DNA of 36,717 bases from Candidatus Brocadia sp. (GTDB lineage Bacteria > Planctomycetota > Brocadiia > Brocadiales > Brocadiaceae): positions 1-36,717 of the forward strand of contig WYAU01000086.1 of the NCBI GenBank assembly GCA_011525665.1. Reading direction: 5' to 3'. The notes under the pieces are model-generated. The model did no database searches, was not told the DNA's origin, and was given only the letters and a program-made list of their open reading frames with translations. Positions 24,605 through 33,042 of the stretch are shown piece after piece (the first letter of the stretch is position 1; every line of letters begins with the position of its first letter). A program made the translations under genes and the position numbers.

Positions 24605-25816
24605 ATGAATGCATCCATAAACACACCTGCACAAACACCCAATGGAAATACCCGGGTGCTGGTACTTGCGACCCTGGCATTTGCAGTATGCTTTGCGGCC
24701 TGGGCGCTGTTTTCGCCTTTAGCAGTTTATTTCAGGGCAGAGTTTAACTTGTCTTCTACAGCAGTGGGACTGTTGCTCGCAACTCCGGTGTTGCTGGGGT
24801 CAATTGCCAGGGTTCCCATCGGCGTTTTAACAGATAAGTTTGGCGGCCGGCGGGTTTTTAGTATCCTGCTTTTGTTTGGATTTTTCCCCCTTTTTCTCGC
24901 AGGTTTTGCACAGAGTTATGGGTTTTTGCTGGTATGCGGGTTTTTTTTCGGTATTATAGGAACTTCTTTTGCCATTGGAATTCCGCAGGTTTCGCAATGG
25001 TATCCCAAAGAAAAGCAGGGTTTGGCATTGGGGATTTATGGCGTAGGAAATGTCGGCTCGGCCGTTGCCACTTTTGGGGCGCCATTTCTTGCAGAATCTC
25101 TCGGCTGGCATAAGGTCTTTATGATCTATTCGGTACCACTGCTCTTCATGGCATTTGTTTACTGGTTTTTCTCTGAAGATGCACCGAAACCTGCGCATAT
25201 AAAGCCACCCACCTTCGGCGATAAACTGAAAGTATATAAGTCTTCCAACTTGATCTGGATCTTTTGCCTCTTCTATTTCATGACCTTTGGTTTTTTTGTC
25301 ACCTTCTCGTTATGGCTGCCGTCTTACTTTCGGGATTTTTATAAATTAACCCCGGTAAAGGCAGGTAGTTTTACGTCTATCTTTGTATTCGCCACGACTT
25401 TTTCCCGTATACTGGGTGGATATCTTGGTGACCGTATACCCGGAAGACGCATCCTTATCGTCCTTTCCCTGGTGATACTCAGCATCCTGGTATTCCTCAA
25501 CCTGAATGTATCGTTAACAACCTCGCTCTCTGTTTTTTATCTGATGGGTATTTGCCTGGGATTAGGTAACGGCGTTTTGTTTAAGCTGGTAGCTGAATAT
25601 TTCCCGAAGGATACAGGCACCGTTGGTGGAATGGTAGGCGCAGCGGGTGGTCTCGGCGGTTTCTTCCTTCCCATTATATTAGGCACAATTAAGGATTATA
25701 CGAATAATTATTCTTTAGGATTTATCTTCGTATCCCTTATTTGTCTGATATGCCTCTCGTTCATGGAAGAAAAAACGATTACAACGATGCACAAAAAAGC
25801 GGCGAATGTTGCGTAG
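24605..25816 (+). CDS. narK: NarK-type nitrate/nitrite transporter (MFS)
   Basis: 403 residues with about 12 membrane helices. Major-facilitator nitrate/nitrite porter. Both nitrate-signature regions are recognisable: GIYGVGNVGSAVATFGAPF and GLGNGVLFKLVAEYFPKDTG, then VGAAGGLGGFFLP. The MFS loop DKFGGRR follows helix 2. The ATG at 24605 has a GGAG site. The open frame further upstream overlaps the PAS gene. Last gene of the receiver-Cache-PAS-narK operon. In an anammox-like cell it would import nitrite or export nitrate. Direction and substrate preference are not shown by sequence. Confidence 0.93.
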   Translation: MNASINTPAQTPNGNTRVLVLATLAFAVCFAAWALFSPLAVYFRAEFNLSSTAVGLLLATPVLLGSIARVPIGVLTDKFGGRRVFSILLLFGFFPLFLAGFAQSYGFLLVCGFFFGIIGTSFAIGIPQVSQWYPKEKQGLALGIYGVGNVGSAVATFGAPFLAESLGWHKVFMIYSVPLLFMAFVYWFFSEDAPKPAHIKPPTFGDKLKVYKSSNLIWIFCLFYFMTFGFFVTFSLWLPSYFRDFYKLTPVKAGSFTSIFVFATTFSRILGGYLGDRIPGRRILIVLSLVILSILVFLNLNVSLTTSLSVFYLMGICLGLGNGVLFKLVAEYFPKDTGTVGGMVGAAGGLGGFFLPIILGTIKDYTNNYSLGFIFVSLICLICLSFMEEKTITTMHKKAANVA

Positions 25817-25959
25817 GGCGCGGTTCTCAGGACAACAACGATATAAATGTCACGCTTATATGTTCCGAATGTTCTGACCCATCCGGGTTAGGGTTCGATC
25901 TGTATAAATCCAGAATTTAATGTTTATTTCGGGTTTCATAATTGTGGGAAGTTTTTTAA

Positions 25960-26026
25960 CCCCCCATACTTCCCCGTAACCAGCGGATAACTATTATCCT
26001 CTCCGTTTACGGGGAAGTATGGGGGG
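25960..26026. repeat. Long inverted repeat with 20-base perfect arms
   Basis: Arms at 25960-25979 and 26007-26026 (core CCATACTTCCCCGTAA) are perfectly complementary around a 27-base loop. The sequence is C/G-rich at the outside in an AT-rich region, which makes a very stable cruciform or RNA stem. Confidence 0.85.
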
Positions 26027-26086
26027 GGATTCCCGCATATCGTAAGCGGAATATTACTCGTTTCCAAACAGATTTGATGCACAGGT

Positions 26087-26126
26087 AAAAAATCTTTTCC
26101 CCCTGTACAGGGGGAAAAGATTTTTT
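26087..26126. terminator. Perfect 40-base palindrome acting as bidirectional terminator
   Basis: Two 20-base arms meet at GTAC with no spacer. It is flanked by an A-run on the left and eight T on the right, so it terminates in both directions. It is 270 bases past narK, and probably ends that transcript or shields the TDT gene. Confidence 0.8.
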
Positions 26127-26283
26127 TTATAAATAGTGGTTTTGTTCGGCTATCAACTGCCATTTTAGTTTTTTGTTGTGACTATATCATTCTACCGCAT
26201 ATAATATTAATCAAAATTTATGTCGTTACTAATGTACCAATCATATTTATTGGTGAAGACGTTCACGGAATAAAGTTCGTTTT

Positions 26284-27540
26284 ATGGGTATATTGACAAT
26301 AGCAGCCTATTCACTAAATACCCGATGGTTTACAGCCGTCATGGCCACGAGTATGATTGCATCTATAGTTCATTTGTATGGTTATTCGGGAGTTGGGCCA
26401 TACTTTTTTATAGCAAGCCTGGCCATCCTCTTCACGGTGGTTGTTTTTAAGAGTGCACAGACGGTATTATTTTATAAAGACGCCCTGGAAGAAATGATCA
26501 ATCCGGAGAAAACCTTTTATTTCTTTACCATTGTTGGGACTGTAAATTTTGTTGGTATCTGTTTTTCCAGGGTGTTTCATTTCCATACAACGGCTAGTAT
26601 ATGCTGGTATGTTGCCATCGGACTCTGGCTGGGCGTATCGCTCTTTTCGTTTAGCATCTTATTCCTGAACAGGAAATCAGAAGATAGAAAAATCGAAGAT
26701 GTCCTGCACGGGGGGTGGTTTTTTGCCACCGTAGGCGCTCAATCGACGGCCTTGCTGGGAATTATCGTTGCGGAACATGCAACAGGATATGTGCTGTTTA
26801 TCCAGGTATTTTCATTTGCTCTATGGTCGGTGGGTGCGAGTTTATATCTGGTATTTATGGCGCTAATTATTTTAAGACTGATGTTTTACAGGTTTGATAG
26901 CAATGCCGTTCTCTCGCCTTATTGGATGAACATTGGGGCGGCGGCCTTAACGGCAATTACAGGGACGGTTTTTTATCGGCATATACAAGCAGCAGGGGGG
27001 CCTTTTGTTGATTTCCTCCCCTTTTTAAAAGGAATTTCCCTCCTTTTCTGGTCTTTTGGGCTCTGGTGGATGCCGTTCTTGATTATTCTTACCTTGAGAA
27101 AGTTGGTTTACAGCGATGAGTGTCTTTCATTTACCATAGGATACTGGGAGATCGTCTTTGCCCTGGGTTTGTATGCCGACGGCACGATTCACATGGCTGG
27201 CTTATTTGAAGGGCGATACCTTATTGTTATCTCGGTATGTTTTTCTATCGTTTGTATTATCCTTTGGTGCTTTTCATCTGTATTTACTATTGTTCATTTA
27301 GTGAAGTCTTCCCTGTGGGTGCCCGTCAATGATCTGACGATAAATTACGTGATTCCCTATAGCTTTAAACTGCATGGCAGGCTTTTTCAGGTAAAAGAGG
27401 TTGTAAGCGAATGGCTGGATCAAACCATTGAAGGCGTATTAAAGAAACGATATTGCATAATAACCAATACCAATCTTACCTGCGTTATTTCCTACGACAT
27501 GCTGGCGAAAAAATGGTACCTTGATCAGGTTAAGGACTGA
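26284..27540 (+). CDS. TDT/SLAC1-family anion channel-like membrane protein
   Basis: 418 residues with about ten membrane helices. Matches the tellurite-resistance/dicarboxylate transporter (TDT) family that includes TehA and plant SLAC1 anion channels. Landmarks are FATVGAQSTALLG, the Phe/Trp-rich helices and PYWMNIGAAALTAITG. The C-terminal 60 residues (from about 360, KLHGRLFQVKEVVSEWLD on) are an extra soluble tail not typical of TehA. Family members move nitrate, chloride, malate or sulfite, and the nearby narK suggests an inorganic anion. The start has a weak ribosome site. Confidence 0.82.
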   Translation: MGILTIAAYSLNTRWFTAVMATSMIASIVHLYGYSGVGPYFFIASLAILFTVVVFKSAQTVLFYKDALEEMINPEKTFYFFTIVGTVNFVGICFSRVFHFHTTASICWYVAIGLWLGVSLFSFSILFLNRKSEDRKIEDVLHGGWFFATVGAQSTALLGIIVAEHATGYVLFIQVFSFALWSVGASLYLVFMALIILRLMFYRFDSNAVLSPYWMNIGAAALTAITGTVFYRHIQAAGGPFVDFLPFLKGISLLFWSFGLWWMPFLIILTLRKLVYSDECLSFTIGYWEIVFALGLYADGTIHMAGLFEGRYLIVISVCFSIVCIILWCFSSVFTIVHLVKSSLWVPVNDLTINYVIPYSFKLHGRLFQVKEVVSEWLDQTIEGVLKKRYCIITNTNLTCVISYDMLAKKWYLDQVKD

Positions 27541-27676
27541 CAGTTCGCCACCCTTTCCTCTTCTTTATTTTATCCAAAGCCTTTTGCCACTTTCTCAAAA
27601 ATTAGCGGGAGGAAAGGTTTCCTTTGTGAATGGAGAATAATTATAGCTTTGTCGCGCAAGATTTTTGGTAAATAAA

Positions 27677-28552
27677 ATGGATACGTCCATCATAACAAAG
27701 TTTATAGAAACAATAATCCGTGGCAAAAAAGAACATTTTGAGCGTTTTTCCGAAATCTTTTCCGCACGGGGATTTTGGTTGGAATGTGACAGAAATAGGG
27801 GGAATGTATGGTTTTCTGGCGATTCCCATGGAGAGGATGGTGAGTTCCTCGAATTTCTGCAGCACATTGATTATAAAAAGAGATACCATAAACCGCATCA
27901 GGACTCTATTGACAGACACGATAGCGAGGATAGTCCGCAGAACCGGCATCAGTATTTTGACTCTATCGATATACATTCGTTTGATATAAAAAACACGCAC
28001 TATTTGGCCGAACTATTTACCCATGAAATTCCGGTTGATCTTTTTCGTTTAAATTGGGAACGGGATCGGTATGGTAAATTTGATGAATTTAAGGCATGTA
28101 ATCAACTCCCGCCGATACGGGTATATGATCTGGAACCTTTTATTGCCCGGCTGGTAAAATCCCTATCTTCCCTTGGGATATCCACCTGGTCATCCTGCGA
28201 AGGCCATTGGGGTGAACCTGCATATATCGTCTTTGATGGCAGATATCACCGTCTCTGGTTTCAGGTGGTCTTCAATAAATTTATTGCAAGGAAGTTAAAT
28301 CTTGTCTGCACATGGGACTGGCTGGGATGGGACGAGCGCTGTATTATCAGTAACCCAGGTGGAAATTCTCTTGAATTGTATCTTGAAATCCAGGCGGTCG
28401 CGCGGTTATTGTACGATAATAGAATGCTGTTAACAAACAGTAAAAAGCAAGTATGCACCCTTCTTACCAACAAGCACAAAGACATGAATCAGAAAGAACT
28501 GCTGAATACCTTCGGGGGTTATTTTGAAAGGACAATAGCGAAAGGGCTATGA
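27677..28552 (+). CDS. Unrecognised cytoplasmic protein with SCEGHW motif
   Basis: 291 residues from the ATG at 27677. A TTG four codons upstream is also open, and neither has a clear ribosome site. No signal or membrane segment. The N-terminal third has an aromatic and charged segment (RGFWLECDRNRGNVWFSGDS). The middle (about 70-110) is rich in His, Asp and Arg. A conserved-looking core at about 153-195 reads SLGISTWSSCEGHWGEPAYI, with Cys-Glu-Gly-His reminiscent of a metal or catalytic site, followed by an aromatic strand. I do not recognise the family. The stop overlaps a tiny possible frame at 28549. Confidence 0.65.
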   Translation: MDTSIITKFIETIIRGKKEHFERFSEIFSARGFWLECDRNRGNVWFSGDSHGEDGEFLEFLQHIDYKKRYHKPHQDSIDRHDSEDSPQNRHQYFDSIDIHSFDIKNTHYLAELFTHEIPVDLFRLNWERDRYGKFDEFKACNQLPPIRVYDLEPFIARLVKSLSSLGISTWSSCEGHWGEPAYIVFDGRYHRLWFQVVFNKFIARKLNLVCTWDWLGWDERCIISNPGGNSLELYLEIQAVARLLYDNRMLLTNSKKQVCTLLTNKHKDMNQKELLNTFGGYFERTIAKGL

Positions 28553-28725
28553 ATGTAAAAGGAAAAAAGGGTGCACAATCTTTATTTTACTGTTCCCCCA
28601 TCTTTATCATCATTGTGCCTTTTTGTACAACAGGGGGTTGCCGGGTCACCCATGGTCGCTCCTGGGATGTATTACATTTGATATATGTCCTGATGATGAG
28701 AGAACAGGTTGAAAAGAGTGATTAG
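28549..28725 (+). CDS. Possible 58-residue protein overlapping the SCEGHW gene
   Basis: Starts with ATGA overlap on the preceding stop and would encode one hydrophobic segment (IFIIIVPFCTT) and a charged end. No ribosome site beyond the overlap and no family. It may be chance. Confidence 0.25.
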   Translation: MNVKGKKGAQSLFYCSPIFIIIVPFCTTGGCRVTHGRSWDVLHLIYVLMMREQVEKSD

Positions 28726-29060
28726 GCAAATAGGCCTATCGATTCGAACTACAGCCATTCTGTTTGAGCTGGCCTTCGCTCTATCCAGTTTTCAAATTTG
28801 AATCTTGTATATCCCAGGGTTAAAGCGCCGGTCGAAAGATAAAGGGGAGGTAAAAACTTACACAAAGAAGAAGTTTACAATTGCATCTTTCGAAACAAAG
28901 AATCAACATGACGTCAAAACCTGGATTCCCTGGATATAAAGATGGGGGCATGAAAGGGATAAAGTCCGTTACATGAATTCTAACGACCGGCAGTTGACTG
29001 AAAAACCAGAATAGAACCGACAGACATCAGAAAGCATACTTTCGGTATTTATATCGTTTA
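28726..29060. other. Gene-free region before the phosphorylase-like gene
   Basis: 335 bases in which I see no gene or RNA. A TTCAAATTTGAA palindrome lies near 28791. Composition is ordinary. Confidence 0.5.
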
Positions 29061-29768
29061 TTATCGCCTGCAAAATGATTGTATAGTATCAGAGGCGGTT
29101 TGAATCGCATGTTCAATGTGTAATTTATCCTGTAATTCTAGCGGTTCAAAAAAGGATTTTTTACCAATGATATCGGTTGCATACAAAAGGGCTACCGCCT
29201 TTTTTTTCATGTAATTGGCTGCACTAAAAAAGGCCGAGCATTCCATATCGACTACCTCAATACCCTTTTTGCCAAAAAATTCTTTGTAGGACTCTTCGCA
29301 CTTCAGGGAACCAATGCTCATTGCAGTAACCGGATGAATATTGTGCCCCGGCTCGGTGTCCATAAAAGATCGAAACAATTCCTGGTCGGGATAATGGGCA
29401 GTAATGTTGTCCGTGTGCTTTAAGAGAACGTCGGTAAAGCCTTCGAAGGCTTTACATTCACGGGGGCTAACGAGACTTCCGATCGTCAACCGATCGGTCT
29501 CCTGCACCAGTCCGCAGGCGCCAAAATAGACCATTTCCTGGCAAGCCGTTTCTTCAAGATGCAAAACGCAGTCACCGATAAACAAGGCGCCAATACCCGC
29601 CTTAATAAAGGTAAATGTATTGGTATGTGCCGTTGCATAGAGTTTGCCTTTTTTTAATGATCCTATTCCCAGCGCCTTGAGAAGACCTGGTACAAGGAAA
29701 GGAACTATTACACAGGTTTTTTGAATTAATGAGGGTTCTATACCGAACAGGATCTTAAAATTTGACAT
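29061..29768 (-). CDS. Nucleoside phosphorylase-like protein (PNP/UDP family)
   Basis: 235 residues. Cytoplasmic member of the PNP_UDP_1 superfamily, which cleaves nucleosides or related N-glycosides. Visible landmarks are FIKAGIGA at the N-terminal side, VYFGACGLVQETDRLTIGSLV, the MSIGSLKCEE region and the ribose-binding signature VDMECSAFFSAANYM near the C-terminus. The MExSA glutamate is present. The substrate (purine nucleoside, uridine, methylthioadenosine, futalosine) cannot be decided. It is a single gene on the minus strand flanked by long spacers. Confidence 0.85.
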   Translation of the reverse strand: MSNFKILFGIEPSLIQKTCVIVPFLVPGLLKALGIGSLKKGKLYATAHTNTFTFIKAGIGALFIGDCVLHLEETACQEMVYFGACGLVQETDRLTIGSLVSPRECKAFEGFTDVLLKHTDNITAHYPDQELFRSFMDTEPGHNIHPVTAMSIGSLKCEESYKEFFGKKGIEVVDMECSAFFSAANYMKKKAVALLYATDIIGKKSFFEPLELQDKLHIEHAIQTASDTIQSFCRR

Positions 29769-29965
29769 AGATTTTACTATAAAGATTCACCACAAAGACG
29801 CCGGGTGGCAATGGATACGTACGGAGTGATTGGGACAAAAAACTATTTCCGATTTTATTCTATCCGCATGCACCTGTACTTTCTGTGGATATTTTTCTTT
29901 TTGCTTAATAAAATTCGTGTAAATTTGTTTTCATTCGGGACTAATTTTATAGATCATTATATTCC

Positions 29966-29994
29966 TTGACAACAAAAATCGTTTAAGATATAAG
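29966..29994 (+). promoter_or_regulatory. Near-consensus promoter upstream of the Mrr-like remnant
   Basis: TTGACA (29966-29971), a 17-base spacer, and TATAAG (29989-29994). It points at the truncated Mrr-like frame 44 bases downstream, so this promoter seems to have outlived its gene. Confidence 0.55.
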
Positions 29995-30037
29995 ATGTCA
30001 AACTTAATTTCTCCCCCACTCAAATCGATATCATACT

Positions 30038-30190
30038 ATGAAACACAAGGGAAGCGCACTCACGCGGGATTTGTTTAAATGGTTCAGACCTCTTTTGTAC
30101 GCATTAAGACAGTCTGGAGGTTCTGGGAAACCCAAAGAGGTTTCCTCTAAGATTGCAGAAAATCTCAAACTATGGAGCAAAACTTATTGA
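30038..30190 (+). pseudogene. Remnant of an Mrr-type restriction protein, N-terminal domain
   Basis: A 50-codon frame with ATG. Residues such as DLFKWFRPLLYALRQSGGSG and KPKEVSSKIAENLKL match the winged-helix N-terminal domain of Mrr-like restriction enzymes, where the pattern is a Pro-Leu-Leu helix, GGSG, KEV and KIAENL. A stop follows. Shifted frames just after it read IEMFKKSGSE and then RVRNEIKDCL, resembling the next part of the domain, so at least one frameshift is likely. No endonuclease domain is present. A decayed defence gene. Confidence 0.55.
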
Positions 30191-30601
30191 AATGTTTAAA
30201 AAGTCGGGTTCGGAATGAGATAAAAGATTGTTTATGAAGTGGATTTGCCGTTCTTTCAAGCATTTATGGGAAAGGAATCTCAGGAGTAATTCCCGAGATA
30301 AACCGCCTGCTATACAGGTGGGGTGCCGTACCAAATCGTACAAGTATGAAAAAAATTATTCCTGTCATAATACGGTGTCATTTATTAGAAACGTAAAAAT
30401 CGTTTCCTGTTTAAAAGGGGTAATCCAGAAAAACATGGATTCGGAGTTTAACTTGGAATGACAGACTGTTAAGAATTTAAGTTGTCATCTATAGCATCGT
30501 GGTTCGACAGGCTCAGGGTGAACAGGCTTCGAGAAGCGTGTCCTTAATCACCGTTTATCGGAAGCCCATGTTTCTCTCTTTGCCAAGAGAAAAGGGTTGA
30601 G

Positions 30602-31222
30602 ATGAAAAAGATATTAGTTTTGGTCATTTTGTTAAAAGTGCCGTTTATTTTTCCTGTAGCAAGTCATGCCGATTCGCCGATTACCGCTACCGATTTTTAT
30701 AAGGCATATCTGGATGTCAAAATGGTTCAGCGGGCGCACCTGGAAGGAGTAATGGGGGTAGAAATTGCCGGATTTCTCTCATCCCCGGAAAACCCTGTAG
30801 ACGTGAAGGCGGCGGTAATCAATGCCCTTTCGTGGAGATTTGAAGGAAAGAATAATGCAGAGTTGTATACATACTATTTGGGGTTATTGTATCATATGTC
30901 GGTTACCGACCTGAATACTGATTTCCTCAGTGCCGATGAGATATTTTGTCTGGGCTATCTTGTGGCAATGGACGACTATTTTCATCCGGAAAATGCGATA
31001 ATATTGCTCGAAGAGGCGTATCGGTCAGTGAAAGACAGTTTTACCGTATCAATGATATTGGCCTTGGCAAAGGCGCAAGCGGTCTTTGATCTGGACTGGT
31101 GTGAGACATGGAAGATTACAGAAAGTGTTTTAAAGAACACGGATCTCAAACAGGACATGCGGCCTGAGGCGAAGAAAATCATTGTAGATTATATGACTTT
31201 ATACAGGGAGTATTGTGAATAA
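30602..31222 (+). CDS. Exported protein of unknown function
   Basis: 206 residues. Clear signal peptide (about 1-23, ending SHADS). The mature part is mostly helical, with LYTYYLGLLYHMS and AIILLEEAYRSVKDSFTVSM resembling TPR-like helix pairs, but no repeat family is certain. Two cysteines in the helical part and one at the end. AAAGGG ribosome site. It is followed 23 bases later by the hydroxyacid dehydrogenase gene, likely co-transcribed. Function not recognised. Confidence 0.7.
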   Translation: MKKILVLVILLKVPFIFPVASHADSPITATDFYKAYLDVKMVQRAHLEGVMGVEIAGFLSSPENPVDVKAAVINALSWRFEGKNNAELYTYYLGLLYHMSVTDLNTDFLSADEIFCLGYLVAMDDYFHPENAIILLEEAYRSVKDSFTVSMILALAKAQAVFDLDWCETWKITESVLKNTDLKQDMRPEAKKIIVDYMTLYREYCE

Positions 31223-31245
31223 TTTGTCAGTAAAGGAAATTGCAG

Positions 31246-32223
31246 ATGACATTTACTGTGCTTATCACCCGGCAGATTCCTGAAGAAGGGGTGAAAATGC
31301 TCAGGAATGTTTGCCAATCGGTGGAGATAAATCCGCATGATCGTCCGCTGACCTATGACGAGCTTCTGAAATCGGCAAAGGGGAGGGACGCGATACTCAC
31401 GATGCTTTCAGACAGGATCGATGCGCGCTTGATGCTGGAGGCGGCAAATCTGAAGATTGTTGCGAATTATGCCGTGGGATATGACAATATCGATGTTAGG
31501 GCCGCCACCGCAAAGGGCGTTGTCGTAACAAATACGCCCGGCGTGTTGACGGACAGCACGGCCGATATGGCCTGGGCATTGCTTTTTTCCGTAACCCGGA
31601 GGATTGTTGAGGGCGATAAACTTACCCGTGCCGGTAAATTTGCCGGTTGGGCGCCCATGATGCTGCTTGGGGGTGACCTCATGGGAAAAACCCTTGGGAT
31701 TATTGGCGCCGGCAGGATCGGGTCTGCCATGGCCATGCGATCGCGGGGATGGTGTATGAAAGTTCTTTATACGACACAAAACAGGAGAAATGGGGTATTG
31801 GAGGAGATGCTCGGCGCCAGAAGGGTGGATTTAGAAACGTTGCTCAGGGAGTCCGATTTCATTTCCCTTCATACACCGCTTTCTGAGAAGACCAGGCACC
31901 TGATTGGTGCAAAAGAACTCTCGCTGATGAAAAGAACGGCGTATCTTATAAATACCGGACGGGGCGCGGTAATCGATGAAGAGGCCTTGGTGCATGCCTT
32001 AAGAAACAAAGGGATTAAAGGGGCGGGGCTCGACGTCTATGAGGAAGAGCCGAAATTAAAACCGGGACTTGCAGAACTGGATAATGTTGTGCTCGCTCCC
32101 CATCTTGGCAGCGCTACGGTGGAAACGAGGACGAAAATGTCTCTCATGGCTGCCGAGAATATCATCGCCGTATTGCATAAAAAGAAGCCCCCCAATTGTG
32201 TGAATACCGAGGTGTTTACGTAA
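31246..32223 (+). CDS. D-2-hydroxyacid dehydrogenase (glyoxylate/hydroxypyruvate reductase-like)
   Basis: 325 residues. NAD(P)-dependent reductase of the D-isomer family. Rossmann motif GIIGAGRIGSAMAMRSRGW with LGAR and RRVD following. The catalytic Arg/Glu/His set is in NTGRGAVIDEEALVHAL, AGLDVYEEEP and the APHLGSAT histidine segment. N-terminal half TDSTADMAWALLFSVTRR is family-typical. The ATG at 31246 has AAAGGA eight bases upstream. An in-frame TTG six bases earlier is less likely. Closest to glyoxylate reductase/hydroxypyruvate reductase (GyaR/GhrB type). Exact substrate is inference. Confidence 0.92.
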   Translation: MTFTVLITRQIPEEGVKMLRNVCQSVEINPHDRPLTYDELLKSAKGRDAILTMLSDRIDARLMLEAANLKIVANYAVGYDNIDVRAATAKGVVVTNTPGVLTDSTADMAWALLFSVTRRIVEGDKLTRAGKFAGWAPMMLLGGDLMGKTLGIIGAGRIGSAMAMRSRGWCMKVLYTTQNRRNGVLEEMLGARRVDLETLLRESDFISLHTPLSEKTRHLIGAKELSLMKRTAYLINTGRGAVIDEEALVHALRNKGIKGAGLDVYEEEPKLKPGLAELDNVVLAPHLGSATVETRTKMSLMAAENIIAVLHKKKPPNCVNTEVFT

Positions 32224-32305
32224 CGGTGCAACGGAATCAAGAGAAATTAACCATGAAGAACCCGAAGCGCACGAAGAAAAACTTACAAAAAAGAGAGTTT
32301 TTGCT

Positions 32306-32815
32306 GTGATTAAAATACGTAAGGCAAAAGAGCCTGATTCCGAAGCAATTTGGGATATTTTTCATGAAGTAGTTAAGAAGGGCGATACCTTTGCCTTTGC
32401 ACCTGAATCAAACCGGGAAGACTGTAAAACCCTGTGGATGCAACCGGGCATTTGCGTGTATGTAGCAGAGTTCCGCGGGGAAATTGCCGGGACCTATATT
32501 CTGAGGAAAAATCAGCCGGGTTTGGGCTCCCATGTCGCAAATGCGGCTTATATGGTGCATCCTGAGGCACGTGGGCAGGGCGTAGGGAAGGCCATGGGAA
32601 ACCATTCCATAAAACAGGCAAGAAAACTCGGCTTTTCTGCGATACAGTTTAATTTTGTGGTGAGTACAAACCTTGTTGCAATACAATTGTGGCTGAATCT
32701 CGGATTTAAGATCGCTGGCACGGTGCCAAAGGCTTTTAATCACCAAAGACTTGGCCTGGTAGACATTTATATAATGCACAGGTTTCTTAAAAGTCAGACA
32801 CGCGAGCTGTCATAA
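32306..32815 (+). CDS. GNAT family N-acetyltransferase
   Basis: 169 residues. Acetyl-CoA-dependent acetyltransferase fold. The CoA-binding motif is VHPEARGQGVGKAMGNHSI (R/QxxGxG/A). The N-terminal KIRKAKEPDSEAIWDIF helix and the C-terminal LWLNLGFKIAGTVPKAF are typical of the family. Starts at GTG with a weak purine run upstream. It follows the dehydrogenase by 82 bases on the same strand. Substrate unknown. Confidence 0.9.
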   Translation: MIKIRKAKEPDSEAIWDIFHEVVKKGDTFAFAPESNREDCKTLWMQPGICVYVAEFRGEIAGTYILRKNQPGLGSHVANAAYMVHPEARGQGVGKAMGNHSIKQARKLGFSAIQFNFVVSTNLVAIQLWLNLGFKIAGTVPKAFNHQRLGLVDIYIMHRFLKSQTRELS

Positions 32816-32968
32816 GTCCGTAGTCCGTGGCTCAGGAAATGAAGCATGCCGGCGTTATAATTATGAAGGTAGAGGGAGCATTGTTGATGGCTGTCTTGCC
32901 ACACATGACAGCCTGCGGATTTACCGGTTTTCATGAGGGTGATGATGAAGATGCTGAATTATAACCAC

Positions 32969-33006
32969 TCCAATTCCTTCTTCCTGGCAAAGAAGAAGGA
33001 ACTGGA
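32969..33006. terminator. Hairpin between the acetyltransferase and cytochrome genes
   Basis: Fifteen-base arms (32969-32983 and 32992-33006) pair at 14 positions around an 8-base loop. It lies between convergent genes and can end either transcript, although T-runs are short. Confidence 0.5.
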
Positions 33007-33042
33007 ATGATCGTTTGATGCAGCATTGCTGCCTTAAGGGAA

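Larger units (their letters stand above)
25817..26283. other. Inverted-repeat-rich region between narK and the TDT gene
   Basis: 467 bases without a gene. Two long inverted repeats (25960-26026 and 26087-26126) occupy its centre. The remainder is AT-rich. The minus-strand open frame through the repeats (25936-26163) is an artefact. Confidence 0.6.
29769..30601. other. 833-base spacer with promoter and Mrr-like relic
   Basis: Contains a near-consensus promoter (29966-29994), a 50-codon frame resembling the Mrr N-terminal domain (30038-30190) and short dispersed-repeat-like sequence (GGTTCGACAGGCTCAGGGTG near 30503). A plus-strand frame at 30228-30461 has no family features and no ribosome site. 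Confidence 0.5.

Noticed and set aside
25936-26163. 75-codon minus-strand frame between narK and the TDT gene
   Set aside because: It consists of the two inverted repeats and has no coding features or start signal.
30228-30461. 77-codon plus-strand frame
   Set aside because: There is no family, no ribosome site, and it is rich in basic residues from random AT sequence.
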